Below are positions 21,752 to 34,061 of a stretch of 64,000 bases of DNA, piece by piece (positions within the stretch are counted from its first letter, which is position 1; each line of letters begins with the position of its first letter). Under the pieces are notes generated by a model, which worked only from the letters and a program-made list of their open reading frames with translations, was not told the DNA's origin and searched no databases. The position numbers and the translations under genes are program-made. The DNA lies in NCBI GenBank assembly GCA_946408385.1, contig CAMJSB010000003.1, positions 62,001-126,000 on the forward strand. The letters are read 5' to 3'. This DNA is from an uncultured bacterium (GTDB lineage Bacteria > Patescibacteriota > Gracilibacteria > Absconditabacterales > Absconditicoccaceae).

Positions 21752-23365
21752 ATGAAAAAACTAGCATCTCGATGGTGAAATATTAAATCAAAACCTTTAA
21801 GCTACCGAATTTCTCTGTTATGTAAAATATTTGTAATTGGACTACTACTCCAGTTCTTTTTACAGACTTTTGTAACATTTAAGCTATGACGAGATGGAAA
21901 ATTCTGGACACTATTTCGAATGTGGAAAGAATTTATATTGTTGGTTTTTGTTGTAATTTTATTACGATATATTTTATCACATTTGAAAGAATGGATAAAT
22001 AAAGTAAAAAACAAGGAAAATCTGGGACAAATTTCACGAAAAACAATACGAAAAAATGTAAAATCTGAATTTATAGTTCAATTTATTCTGGTTTTTTTGG
22101 CAACGTTATTGATATTTTTTGTTCTAGCTGTCTGTATTCAACATGTTGGATTGTGAGCGTTTTTCTTAAGCTTTAAATATGATATGCTATGATTTTTCAT
22201 TTTTTGAATCTGAGTTTGTTTGGCTTTATTATTCTTCAATGAAAAAGATAAAAATATTCTAAAATTATATGAATATTTAATACTTGCTTGTATACGATGA
22301 TGATTAATTTGGCGATTTACAGTACGATTGATGCCAAATTCTCTCAAGCTTTTTGGATACGATCCAACTTCTTATGAATGAACTGTATGACAAAATCCTC
22401 CTGCTGCATATTATACGTTGATTAATAGATGAAATGTTAGGAACCAATTTCTATTTGAAAGACCTACAAGCTTTTGATTTTGGTTGATTGCATTTTTCCC
22501 TGTGTTTGTACTCTGATTTTTGAGAAAAAAAAAGCGAAAAGAACAAATTTTGCCAGTTTTATTCTTCTGACTTTTAATCCTATCTACTCGATCTCGTGCA
22601 TGAATGGTTGTGTGGGCATTAGAAGCCATAATTCTTTTCTTTATCCTATACCGAAAATCTGTTAAAAAACATTTTACTCTGTTGTGTATATTCTTTGTTA
22701 TATGCTTGTGATGCTTAGCATATTTATGAAGGTGAATTATGGTTAGAGAGCATTCAAATACTGGTCATCTAGTATTAATGCAAGCGTGATTCAACCTTGC
22801 AAAACATAATTTAATTCTATGACGATGAGCATGATATGCTTGACCAGCTTCTCATCAGTTATGTTTTACTGATGAACCTGTTGATGTTTATGCAGATATT
22901 GAATCGATAAATTTAAAGAACCCTCGCTGTCAAACAATCAGGGAAATCAATTTGGAGCATCAAATTTCCACCTATTGATTCAATCCTGAAAATCAATATT
23001 TACAAATTTTTATAGAATACTGATTTATTTGAACTATCTTTCGAATAATTCTATGTGTGATGATAATTTGGTACACTCGAAAAAATATTAATGTATATCG
23101 CAAAAGAGTAAAATCTCCTTACCAGGAATATCTATATTATTGCTTAATATGATTTTGAATCTGATTTATTTGACTATGTATTGAATGATTAGTATTACAT
23201 TCTCTGGTAGATAGAATGGTAGTATATCCTTTCTTTTTGCTGTATGGAATCACTCTAGGACTGCGAGAAAAAGAAAAAAATAAAACTTATATCCCCCAAC
23301 TTCCTATCCAAAAGAAAAAAAAGAAGAAAAACAATAGTTCAAAGGCAAAGAAGCGTTTGAGATAA
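21752..23365 (+). CDS. O-antigen ligase/polymerase-like integral membrane protein
   Basis: A 537-residue protein with about twelve hydrophobic segments and a basic C-terminal tail ending in lysine-rich KKKKKKNN. A large loop between the late membrane segments holds VREHSNTGHLVLMQAGFNLAKHNLILGRGAGYAG. This resembles the Wzy_C/WaaL region (HN..LG.GaG) of O-antigen ligases and polymerases. The loop Arg and His are the residues thought to matter in that family. The likely role is polymerising or transferring a surface glycan from a polyprenyl carrier. It starts 100 nt after mraY. The exact substrate cannot be read from the sequence. Confidence 0.78.
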
Positions 23366-23371
23366 AATATA

Positions 23372-23399
23372 TTGATATTTAAAAATATTTTATTATAAT
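23372..23399 (+). promoter_or_regulatory. Promoter for a second candidate small RNA
   Basis: TTGATA, a 16-bp spacer and TATAAT starting 7 bp after the ligase-like gene's stop. Confidence 0.6.
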
Positions 23400-23405
23400 T
23401 TTAGT

Positions 23406-23508
23406 TAGTGTATAGAGCTAATATGCCATTTTGACTCTATATATGCCCCTCCTTCTCCATTATAAGGGGACACTGCTCTCACATTGTATCGATGTGGGAG
23501 CTTTTTTA
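23406..23508 (+). ncRNA. Candidate small RNA or leader
   Basis: About 100 nt between a good promoter and a strong terminator. It includes a CCCCT...AGGGG hairpin (23447-23470) before the terminator. The next gene begins 71 nt after the terminator, so it could be a free RNA or an attenuated leader. No known family is recognised. Confidence 0.45.
23475..23508 (+). terminator. Strong rho-independent terminator
   Basis: A GCTCTCACAT / ATGTGGGAGC stem, 10 bp with one G-U pair and a 7-nt loop, followed by a T-run. Confidence 0.85.
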
Positions 23509-23578
23509 TTTATAGAAATAACTTGCTTTTAATTATATTTATATTAATCTAATATATGTTTTATACGTATAAATAGTA

Positions 23579-23965
23579 ATGACTAACGAGATTCAACCCC
23601 TTATCATATGAGCTATAGTTTGACTTATTGTTTGATATATTGTAGCAAAGCTTACTGTACATTCTGCAGTAAAATCCGCTCGCTCTAGTTCTGTTAGACA
23701 AGCCCGTAATGTTATTCTTTGAGATGTAAATGAAAAACTTGCTCCTGCTCTACCAGGATTTCCATATGATTTCAAGGATATGGTATTTATCTGAAAATGA
23801 ATAGATTATTTAGTTTTTGATGGTTTAGCTTCTGGGCATCTAAGGAAAATCGTTTTACTAGAAATAAAAAGCTGACAGTCTTTACTAAACAGAAATGAAT
23901 CAATGATAAAAAATGCTGTTTGAAACTGATTGGTTTTATATGAAGTTTTTAGAGTTCATTCATAA
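23579..23965 (+). CDS. Holliday-junction-resolvase-related endonuclease (COG4741-like)
   Basis: A 128-residue protein with an N-terminal membrane helix (IIGAIVGLIVGYIVAKL) followed by a PD-(D/E)XK-type nuclease core: FPYDFKDMVFIGKGIDYLVFDGL, then IVLLEIKSG with the Glu-x-Lys active-site pair. This is the arrangement of predicted endonucleases distantly related to archaeal Holliday junction resolvases. The D in GIDYLVFDG would be the acidic metal ligand. The substrate is inferred from the family, and the membrane anchor suggests DNA processing near the membrane. The next gene follows 23 nt downstream. Confidence 0.8.
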
Positions 23966-23988
23966 TTTTATTTATTTATCAAATAGTC

Positions 23989-24429
23989 ATGAAAACTATC
24001 GTAATCACATCTGGATATTTCAATCCAATTCATCCATGACATATTGAATGTCTCGAGCTTTGTAAAGAGTTATGAGATGAGCTTCGAGTAATCGTAAATA
24101 GCGACTTACAAGCAAAACTAAAAACATGAAAAAATAAAGTTTTTCAAGATGAAAACTACAGAATGAGAATTGTAAGTTCACTCAGAGTTGTAGATCAGGT
24201 TTTTCTTTCAATAGACAAAGATTGATCTGTTTGTGAAAGTATCAGAGAAGTGTCTAGATTAATAAGACAAAAATACTGAGATGAAACGGTAATTTATTTC
24301 TGAAAATGATGAGATCGTTTCTCTTGAAACATTCCAGAAGTTCAAGTATGTAATGAATTATGAATTGAAATAAAAGATTGATTATGAGCAAAAACTCATA
24401 ACAGCTCAGATTATAGAGCTAAAGTGTAA
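23989..24429 (+). CDS. Cytidylyltransferase-like nucleotidyltransferase
   Basis: A 146-residue single-domain nucleotidyltransferase. The N-terminal [23 protein letters not shown] has the HxGH motif (here HPGH) that binds the nucleotide phosphates. [22 protein letters not shown] is the second conserved block, and a C-terminal [16 protein letters not shown] contains the ISSS/T-like region. Relatives act on glycerol-3-phosphate, heptose phosphate or ethanolamine phosphate; which one applies here cannot be decided. The neighbouring surface-glycan genes make an activated sugar or polyol plausible. It is followed after 26 nt by gpmA. Confidence 0.83.
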
Positions 24430-24455
24430 GATTTTATTTATTATATTATAACATA

Positions 24456-25199
24456 ATGAAAAAACTCGTATTACTTCGCCATGGAGAAAGTCAATGGAAC
24501 AAAGAAAACAGATTCACATGATGGACTGATGTTGATTTATCTGAAAAGTGAATCGAAGAAGCTATAAAAGCCTGAAAGCTTCTAAAAGAGCAGAATATTC
24601 AATTCAAAAGAGCTTTCACTTCTTACCTAAAAAGAGCTGTAAAAACTCTGAATGTTGTTTTGGACCAAATGGATTTAGATTGGATTCCTGTTGAAAAATC
24701 TCGAAGATTAAACGAAAAACACTATGGAATGCTCCAAGGTTTAAATAAAAAAGAAACTGCCGAAAAATATGGAGATGAACAAGTGCTGATTTGGAGAAGA
24801 AGTTTTGATGTTCCACCTACTCCATTAGATAAAAATGATGAACGCTCACCTTTTCAAGATCCTCGTTATGCTGGTGTGCCTGAAAATGAATTACCTCTCA
24901 CTGAAAGTCTGAAAGAATGTATTGAGCGTCTTACTCCATATTGGGAAAATCAAATTCTTCCTGCACTAGAAAAAGAAGAAACAATCCTGGTTGCTGCTCA
25001 TGGAAACAGTCTAAGATGAATCGTGAAAATATTAAAGAACATTTCAAATAAGGACATCGTAAGTTTAAACCTTCCAACTGCTGTACCTTATGTTTTCGAA
25101 TTTGATGATGATATGAATTTAGTCAAAGACTACTTCCTAGGAGATCCTGAAGAAATCAAAAAGCTTATGGAGGCTGTAGCCAATCAAGGAAAGAAATAA
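24456..25199 (+). CDS. gpmA: 2,3-bisphosphoglycerate-dependent phosphoglycerate mutase
   Basis: Interconverts 3- and 2-phosphoglycerate in lower glycolysis. The 247-residue protein has the catalytic His in [12 protein letters not shown] (residues 4-15), the arginine- and glutamate-bearing ERHYG-equivalent [14 protein letters not shown], and the second histidine in [11 protein letters not shown]. Full family length. It is followed closely by a palindromic repeat and the end of argS on the other strand. Together with ppdK in this window it suggests a functioning lower glycolytic segment. Confidence 0.96.
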
Positions 25200-25232
25200 T
25201 ATGTGTGGCATTCTAACTACTCCTTACAAGTT

Positions 25233-25311
25233 GTCATTCTGAGCGTAGCGAAGAATCCAGTTGCAGATTGTTTTCATGTTACCTAAATTTCTCACATTCG
25301 TTCAAAATGAC
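25233..25311. repeat. Palindromic repeat between gpmA and argS
   Basis: GTCATTCTGAGCGTAGCGAAG...GTTCAAAATGAC. It ends 2 bp before the argS stop codon, so it may also serve as the 3' end for both genes. Confidence 0.85.
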
Positions 25312-25313
25312 AC

Positions 25314-27020
25314 CTACATACTTTCTACTGCATCTATTCAAAGAAGATTTAATGCATTTTTCATTACCTGAAGAATAGACTCTAACAAATGCAAACGAGC
25401 CTTACTTAGTTCAACATTTGATTCATCTATAATTTTATGATTATGATAATATGAATTGAAAAGTTGAGCTACATCTAAACATCGTCTTGCAATATAATTA
25501 GGTTTATATTCATTAGCCGCTTTCTGAACTTCCTCCTCAAATGAAGCTAGCTTTAATAATAAAGCCTTTTCTTCATCTGTGTTGAGTAAACTGTAATCGA
25601 CATTTCAACCAAGATCTCGCTGATTCTTTCTAAGAATAGAAGACATTCTAGCCGTTGTATATTGAAGATATGGTCCAGTTTCTCATTCAAAAGAAAGTGC
25701 CGTCTGCAAATCAAAAATAATTTTTTTCTCACTATCCTGTAAAAGCATTCAGAATTTCATAGCTCAAAAAGCTATTTTTCTTGCAGTTTCTTTTTTCTCA
25801 TCTGCAGGTATATCTCTATCTGCGACCATAGATTCAGCTTTTTCTAATAATTGATCACGAAAATCTTCATAAAGAATCACATTTCATGCACGAGATGACA
25901 TTTTTCATTCTTTCAAATCTACCAATCCATATGAAATATGCTGGAGTTTATCACGATTGATTCACATAATTTCCAAAGTTTTGAAAAGCTGAGCAAAATG
26001 ATGTTCTTGCTCAGAACCAACGATATAGAGTGATTTTGAATAATTTGGAAAATCTGCCTGCTTTTTGAATGCCAATCAAATATCCTTTGTAGAGTAAAGA
26101 GATGCTCCATTTGATTTGAGAAGTAAGAATCGTCATAAACCATACTCTTCCAGATTTATAGCTAATGCTCATTCAGAGATTACAGCCTTTCACTCTGCTT
26201 GTAATTTACGAACCAATTCTATTCAAGGTTTTTCTACTTCACTTTCAAAGTACCATTTATCAATTTCTTCACTTCCCAATTCTGCAAAAATTTTCTTCAT
26301 ATCCTGCAAACAAAGTTCTCTAGTTTCTTTCCATATTTTAACTAATTCCTCATCTCCGTCTTCCAACTTTTTTTGTAAATTTCAAATTTCTGGTTTATAA
26401 ATATCAGGATTTTCATCAACCTTTTTCGTTGCATCAGAATACAAAGTTCATACTCGCTTTGAAAAGTTTTCTTTTGGCATATCTCACTGATAGAATTTCG
26501 TATAATACCAAATCCATTTAGCTACATGTGCTCAAATATCTCATGGATAACAGCATTTTATTACATCATTTCAAGCATATTTCAAAATTCTTGCATTTGA
26601 TTCACTAACCAAGATATTTCTAATATGTCAGATATGAATTGCTTTATGTGTGTTTGGCTGCCATCATTCAAGAAGAAATTGTTTTCAAGTAGACTCTCCT
26701 CTTCCAAAATCAGTCTTTTCTTTTTCTATTTTTTCAATCACATTTTTCGCAAAACTATCAGAATTTAGCACAGTATTTACATATGGTCAAACTGAAATAA
26801 TTTCAGAAAAAGAATCAGAAGTCTGGATTTTACTAACAATATCTTTACTAATCTCTGCAGGATTTTTTCATAAAGTTTTAGCTCGTTTAAAACATGGGAA
26901 TGCGAAATCTCATTTTACATTATCTGGAGCTATAACTATATCTGAAATTACTTCATTTACTGAAACTCAAAGGTTCGGAGCAATAAGCTCTGCAAACTCA
27001 TTCATTAACTTTTGAATCAT
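25314..27020 (-). CDS. argS: Arginyl-tRNA synthetase
   Basis: A class I synthetase charging tRNA-Arg. The 568-residue protein has an N-terminal Add1-type domain (MIQKLMNEFAELIAPNLG), and the catalytic HIGH box in NTHKAIHIGHIRN near residue 125, with GESTGKQFL before it. The C-terminal anticodon-binding helical domain ends LLGIDAVESM, the usual ArgRS terminus. TGA is used in the HIGH box and other glycines. Start ATG 27020 matches the family N-terminus; a consensus promoter for the opposite strand begins 160 bp away. Confidence 0.95.
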
Positions 27021-27179
27021 GATTTAGTTTTGAATATTAAAATTTTATTGAGTTTATTGTATGAATCCAAAAAACATTTTCAAACTAAATAAAATTTTTA
27101 TTTAATTTTTGATATCTCAGATGTAATAATATATTTTATGTTCTTTTAAAAATTCTCAAGAAAATAATGATAATATAAT

Positions 27180-27208
27180 TTGACAATTTTTTATATTTTA
27201 GTTATAAT
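27180..27208 (+). promoter_or_regulatory. Perfect consensus promoter TTGACA-N17-TATAAT
   Basis: Both hexamers match consensus with the optimal 17-bp spacer. It drives the small gene at 27241. Confidence 0.85.
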
Positions 27209-27240
27209 TACAATGTTATATATTTAAATTATATACAATT

Positions 27241-27621
27241 ATGCATAAAAAATCTGAATTACAACAATATGTAACTAAAGCAATAAACGACTTATCATCT
27301 CAACCATGATTTCCAACTGACTACTGTAATGTAGCTAGCAAACATCTTTTTGATGTATTAAAGCAGTCATGAGAAAAAAATATTAGATTACAGCATTCTT
27401 ATAGAGAGCCTTGAGATGGACATACTTATCTTATTATTAATGAAAATTGAAAAGATATTATTTTAGATCCTACATATGCTCAATATGATTCTGAGTATAA
27501 AGATTGATTTGTTTGAGAACATTTTCCTGACAAAACACTAGAAGAAAACAGAATGGAACAAAAAGATTTTATGAAAAAACAAAAAGAGTGGTTTGATGAT
27601 GGAGTTTATGATAATTTATAA
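27241..27621 (+). CDS. Small uncharacterised protein with possible Cys-His-Asp arrangement
   Basis: A 126-residue protein of unrecognised family. It has PGFPTDYCNVASKHLFDVL (Cys near residue 29), DGHTYLIINENGKDIILDPTYAQYD (His near 61, Asp near 75) and an acidic helical tail. A nucleophilic Cys before a helix, then His on a strand, then Asp followed by PT is the order seen in papain- and transglutaminase-like enzymes, so a small cysteine peptidase-like fold is possible. This is a motif-order argument only. It has its own strong promoter and is convergent with serS, whose stop lies 11 nt away. Confidence 0.65.
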
Positions 27622-27631
27622 TTAAAGATAT

Positions 27632-28864
27632 TTATTCTATAATATCTTTTCACATATATTCCTGTAAACATGCAGGAATTTTTATTTTACCATCGGCAGT
27701 TTGATTACATTCAATGAGTGAAATCAAAATTCTAGGTGAAGCTACAACTGTATTATTCAAAGTATAACAATATTTAATTGTTCAATCCTCCCCACGGTAA
27801 CGCAAATTCAATCTTCTAGCTTGAAAATCTAGGAATGATGTAGCTGAATGAGTTTCTCCATAACTATCTCTAGATGGCATCCAGCATTCTATATCATGTG
27901 AATTATATTTTCCTAGTGCTAAATCTCATGAACATAATTGCAATAAACGATATGGTAATCACAAATCTTCTACTAATTCCATAGAATTTTCTAGGATAAA
28001 ATCATGGAATTGGTCTGACATTTTTACATCAGCAGGAAGAATGATTACTTGCTCAACTTTCATGAATTGATGCACTCTATAAAGCCCTGATGTATCTTTT
28101 CCGTAACTTCATGCTTCACGACGATAACATGGACTCATTCCAACCATCTTTTTAGGCAAATCCGATTCATTCAATATTTCTCAGCTGTAATATGAAGTTA
28201 GAGGAATTTCAGCTGTTGCAATCATCCACTGATCATCTCTTTCAAGCCAATAGGCATCTTCTTCTCATCATGGAAAATATCCAGTTCAAACCAAGCATTC
28301 TGGATTTACCATATTAGGTACTTGAAATGGAGTAAATCCTTTCTTTACCATCTTTTTGAGAGCATGTTGTAAGATTGCTTGTTCGAGTAGCATCCCATCA
28401 TTTTTGAGAAAATATGAACGCGCTCAAGCTAATTTTACTCCCCTTTCTACATCCACCATATCATATTTTTTCATCAAAGTCATATGGTCTTGAATTGGAA
28501 AATCGAACTGTGGAATCTCTCAGACTCTTTTTACTTCCACATTTTCAGTATCATCTTTTCACTCTGGTACATTTGGCGAAATGAAATTAGGCATTTTCAA
28601 CTGATATTTTTTCAATTCATCCTGTAATACAGTTTGCTGATTTTCTAATTCTTGAATCTGACTTTTCAAGGCCTTTGCTCATTCATAATCCTGCTGAGAT
28701 GCTAAAGTCTTTTGTTGAAATTTTAATTCATCAACCTTCTGCTGAATAGACTTTCTCTCATCATCTTTGGCCAAAATCATATCTACATCACAGTCACTAT
28801 GCCTTTTAGCGAGAGCTTGTTTATACTCATCTAAATTCTCACGAACTTTTTTCAAGTCTAACAT
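27632..28864 (-). CDS. serS: Seryl-tRNA synthetase
   Basis: A class II synthetase charging tRNA-Ser. The 410-residue protein starts with the typical MLDLKKVRENLDEYKQAL and has the long antiparallel coiled-coil arm (about residues 25-105). The catalytic core has motif 2 ([21 protein letters not shown]) and motif 3 (NNTVVASPRILISLIE). It ends with IKIPACLQEYMGKD. It is preceded by an unusual leader (28865-29113) with three hairpins and a serine-codon-rich ORF, which suggests regulation by attenuation. Confidence 0.96.
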
Positions 28865-29089
28865 CTATATTCTATAAATAATATAAAATCTGAATTGAAA
28901 TATATAAATTTTTAAAAACAATGCAACAGGATAACAATCCATTTTTAATAAAAATTTTGTTTCTATGAAAAAAGAGCTTGGAGAACCCAAGCTCTTAAAA
29001 GAGCTTGGAGAACCCAAGCTCTTAAAAAAGCCGAACAACCTATCATCCCGACATTTTGTTCGGGAACCCAAAATATGGTACTCATTCAT
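28865..29089 (-). CDS. Possible serine-rich leader ORF of serS
   Basis: An ATG-initiated frame of 74 codons whose TAG stop abuts the serS ATG (TAGATG). It contains two identical KSLGSPSSF units, giving eight serine codons in eighteen, and these units are the two tandem terminator hairpins read as protein. Ser-codon-rich leaders upstream of serS are expected for ribosome-mediated attenuation. The hairpins are symmetrical and could encode serines by chance, so translation is uncertain. Confidence 0.4.
   Translation of the reverse strand: MNEYHILGSRTKCRDDRLFGFFKSLGSPSSFKSLGSPSSFFIETKFLLKMDCYPVALFLKIYIFQFRFYIIYRI
28972..28997 (-). terminator. Leader terminator 3 of serS
   Basis: AGAGCTTGG / CCAAGCTCT, a 9-bp perfect stem extended by A/T pairs, with a 5-nt loop and a T-run on the minus strand. 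Confidence 0.7.
28998..29023 (-). terminator. Leader terminator 2 of serS
   Basis: An exact 27-bp tandem copy of the hairpin at 28972-28997 (period 27). Confidence 0.7.
29025..29064 (-). promoter_or_regulatory. Alternative hairpins in the serS leader (attenuator-like)
   Basis: On the minus strand a CCGAACA / TGTTCGG stem (29031-29063) is followed by a T-run, making a first terminator. A competing CCCGA / TCGGG stem (29047-29064) uses part of the same bases, so the two structures exclude each other. Confidence 0.55.
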
Positions 29090-29107
29090 TCAGTCCTTAC
29101 ATTTTAT

Positions 29108-29135
29108 ATTATAATAAAATTGTATAAAAAATCAA
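29108..29135 (-). promoter_or_regulatory. serS promoter
   Basis: On the minus strand TTGATT, a 16-bp spacer and TATAAT lie just upstream of the leader. Confidence 0.6.
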
Positions 29136-29182
29136 TACTTTATACATATAATTTCTTTATAAATCATTATTTTAAATGATAC

Positions 29183-29210
29183 TTGCATTGAAACCATAAA
29201 AAACTATAAT
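29183..29210 (+). promoter_or_regulatory. Promoter of the WecG/TagA-type gene
   Basis: TTGCAT, a 16-bp spacer and TATAAT lie 31 bp before the ATG at 29241. Confidence 0.6.
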
Positions 29211-29240
29211 ACTATATAGTTTTATCCAAATAACTTCGTT

Positions 29241-30047
29241 ATGAAGTCTACTTTGCAAAAGATTTCCACAACAGATTTTGCGGAAACTTCCGACAATATA
29301 ATATCTGTTTATAACGATCAGTGACATTGTGTTGTGAATTATATATACTTTTCACAGATTGTTTCTCAAAAATTATTTTCATCTACCAAAAAAAAGACTG
29401 AAAAAGAGAAAGAGTACAAAAAATTGATTTTAAAGTCAGATTTTTTACTCCCTGATGGGATTGCCTTACAGATTTTTTATTATTTTGCATCTGTATTTTG
29501 AAGAGTTAAGTCTGACAAAAAATGGCTACCAAACTTAAATTGAACAGATTTTACTCCTTATTTTTTGAATGATACTAAACAAAAATATTGAAGCCAAAGA
29601 ATAAACATTTTGCTATATGGATCTAAACCAAATGTTGTAGAAAAAGTGAAAAATATTTTGTCTCTAAAATGATATAATGTAATTTACATTCAAGATTGAT
29701 TTAGTGAATTTGATCGAGAAAAAGCCGAGAAAGCTTTGAGTGAATATGTAGATACTACTAATATTTTGTTAGTTGCCCGTTCTACTCCAAAAATTCCTCT
29801 GCAAGAATTACGAACTTCTAGGAATTACCAAAAAATCATAGATAATAAATTACTCGTGATGAATGTTTGATGACTTTTTGACTTCGTTGCTTGAGTTCAG
29901 AAACGTGCTCCAAAATTATTCCGTACTTTAAAATTAGAACGATTGTGGAGGCTCTGTTCTCAACCAAAAAGGAACTATAAAAAAGTAGTAAATTCCTTAA
30001 TGATTTTCCCATATATTTTTCGTTATTTAATATTGAAAAAAGATTAA
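29241..30047 (+). CDS. WecG/TagA/CpsF-family glycosyltransferase
   Basis: A 268-residue glycosyltransferase of the family that adds N-acetylmannosaminyl or similar residues to a polyprenyl-linked sugar in teichoic acid, enterobacterial common antigen or capsule synthesis. The core contains LLPDGIALQ, LNGTDF (the TD motif), IQDGFSEFD and VMNVGGLFDFVAGVQKRAPKLFRTLKLERLWRLCSQPKRNYKK. That last block is the characteristic C-terminal RAP..EW/RL...P.R. The N-terminal 55 residues are longer than usual and contain a lysine-rich KKKTEKEKEYKK segment. TGA supplies conserved Gly. Confidence 0.87.
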
Positions 30048-30123
30048 CTTTTCTTAATTATATGTAGAAGAAAAAATAGAATCAGATTTTTTTGTACTTT
30101 TATTTTCAATAACATCAGTGATT

Positions 30124-32226
30124 ATGCAACTTCAGGAACATAAAAAAATCTATGTACCAGATGAGGAAATATTTTCATTTCAGGATACATTACTAGATAA
30201 TATTTCTTTCAAAGTTTTTGTGCAATGCTCAAAAGAAAAGTTTCTTCAATATCAAAAAGATATACTTGAGGAGTTTGTTGCAGATTTCACGAATACTATT
30301 AAAACTGCAGAAGAATTGGATGAAGAAGATATAAGAGGAATATTTGAACAATATTTGCAAGTTTTGAATACAAAATTAAAACAGTTTGCGGAGAAAGTTC
30401 GTGATGTTGAACATTTTTCATTAAAATGAATAATCCAGCTCGTTGTAGATGATAAATTGATGTCATCCATGATTGGAAATGTGAGTATGCTCGTAATGAG
30501 AGATCAAAAAACTGCTTATTCTGTACCAAATAGTGTGGATTCAAGAGCTAAGATTGATTTATTCTCTGATTTTATCGAATGAAATCTGGAGAGAGATGAT
30601 CAATTATTATATGTTGGTCTTAAGTTTGCGGATGTGATGGATGCTCATGATTTGAAAGAAATGGAAAGTTTGTTGGCTCAAGAGGAATCTTCTGAATGAA
30701 TTTTGTCTTTTCTAGAAGAATTATTAACTACCAGAGTTGAAAAATCTGGAATATGATTTATAATTAGTTATTTTGTTCAAGGACCTACAATATCTTCTAG
30801 AGTATCATCCAAAAAATGATGATTGAAATTAAAATGATGAATTTGATGAATTAAGTGAATAAATTGAATTAAATGAAAATCTATAAAATATTTATCAGAC
30901 TTATGAGATAAGGTTCACAATTCTGAGCGTCTACAAAATTTAAAGAGACAATTAGTTGAAAATAAGATATATGTTGTATGACTTGTGCTAGTTGTTTTGA
31001 TGTTTATATTTTTGTATGCTTTAGCATCTCAGATTTTAAATAGCCATGATAACAAATTTCAAACTCCAGAATGAACTTATATTGATATAAGTATTGAAGA
31101 TCTGCAGAATAGTATTGAAGAATTCAAGACTTTAGATGCTTCATCTAATTTAAAATCTGCTAAATATTTGGATATTTCTCAAAAATTGGATTTCTTAGAA
31201 GAAAAATGAAAGTGGCTTGAGGATGTTGCTGATCTCAAATCACAATTGGAAGATAACTATTATGATGGATTTAATATTAGACCTTTTAAGTCAGAGAATG
31301 AGTTAAATAATATTGCTGGAAAAAACACTCAGATACTTACATTCAATTCTTCAGAAACAGACAAGTTATGAGATTTACATTCAATTTCTGTTCCAAAGAA
31401 TATTATGATTGCATGAAGTCAATGAGCAATCATTGATGCATCGAGTGATACAAGTAGATGATATTTACAACCTTATAATCTAACAAAACCTCTACAGGAT
31501 TGTATTCCTGCATTAAACTCTAATTGAATATATTGTTATAATGATGAATGAGAGATTTACATGATTTCAAAATCTGGGATTACGCCTGTTAATACTGATG
31601 ACTGAAATTTCCGTAAATGAATAGGATGATTGTGAACTTTTGGAAGCAAAAATCTATATGTATTTAAATCAAATGTATCTAACCTAGATGGTATGTTACT
31701 TACTAGATATCAGAATAATAGTGATTGAACGTATGCTAATTTTAAAGGTTGATCATTTTATTCTATAAATGCATCTGGAGTTGATTTTTGAACTTTTTCT
31801 AGCTTTGACATCGATGAGAATTTCTTTTGATGGGCAAATGGAAAATTATATCTTTTTTGGAGAGAGGATTTAGCGTGAACTACTCTAAGCTATCGTGAAA
31901 TAAATATAAAATGATCTAATCCACTTACAGAATCTTATTCTGATGATGTAAAAATCATTGTTCCTAAAAATTCTAGGTATATTTATACATTCGATAAAAA
32001 ACAGCAATTATTTACAGTATATAATACAGAGCCAAATAGAGAGAATAAAGCTAACACAAATAGTTATCAATTGGTATACATGCTTAGTTTAAAGTTTAAT
32101 ATTGAATGAGTAAATGTATTTGATGTAGATATTCCTTGAGAAGGAAACAAGCCAGAATTATACGTCCTTACTTCAAAATGAGTTAATAAAATACCATTAT
32201 ATGAGTACTTAGAAACGATATTTTAA
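30124..32226 (+). CDS. Large uncharacterised single-span membrane protein
   Basis: A 700-residue protein. Residues 1-220 form a soluble domain with VSMLVMRDQKTAYSVPN and a phosphatase-2C-like strand pattern, but no metal ligands can be assigned. Residues around 225-250 are a basic Gly-rich linker in which nine of 24 codons are TGA. One hydrophobic span (VVGLVLVVLMFIFLYALASQ) lies near residue 285, then a short coiled coil. From about 390 on, repeated beta-strand units (IYCYNDEGEIYMI, NLYVFKSNVSNLDG, KLYLFWRED) look like a beta-propeller sensor. ATG 30124 was chosen over a GTG 6 nt upstream. The function is unknown. Confidence 0.75.
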
Positions 32227-32240
32227 AATATTATAAATAA

Positions 32241-32270
32241 GCGCCATTCAGCAATGAATGGTGTTTTTAT
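32241..32270 (+). terminator. Terminator after the 700-residue membrane protein gene
   Basis: A CGCCATTC / GAATGGTG stem with a short loop followed by a T-run. Confidence 0.7.
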
Positions 32271-32334
32271 TTGAAATAACATAATGAATAAATAATATTC
32301 AAGTCAGATTTTTAATAGTTTTATTATAAAATTA

Positions 32335-33927
<1,593 letters not shown>

Positions 33928-33940
33928 ATAAAAAAATATC

Positions 33941-34043
33941 ATCACGAATGAAACTCACCCAGTTTAGCTGGGTAAAAAGATTTTGTACATTACATAAGAT
34001 TATTCGTTATAGTTTATGCTGCTAAGCGGTACTCAGAATGATA
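33941..34043. repeat. Degenerate palindromic repeat directly after alaS
   Basis: It contains the family sub-blocks CACCCAGTTTAGCTGGGT and GCTAAGCGGTACTCAGAATGA, also seen at 61840 and 20270. The ends are diverged. Confidence 0.6.
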
Positions 34044-34061
34044 TTTTTGTAGTAATATTAT

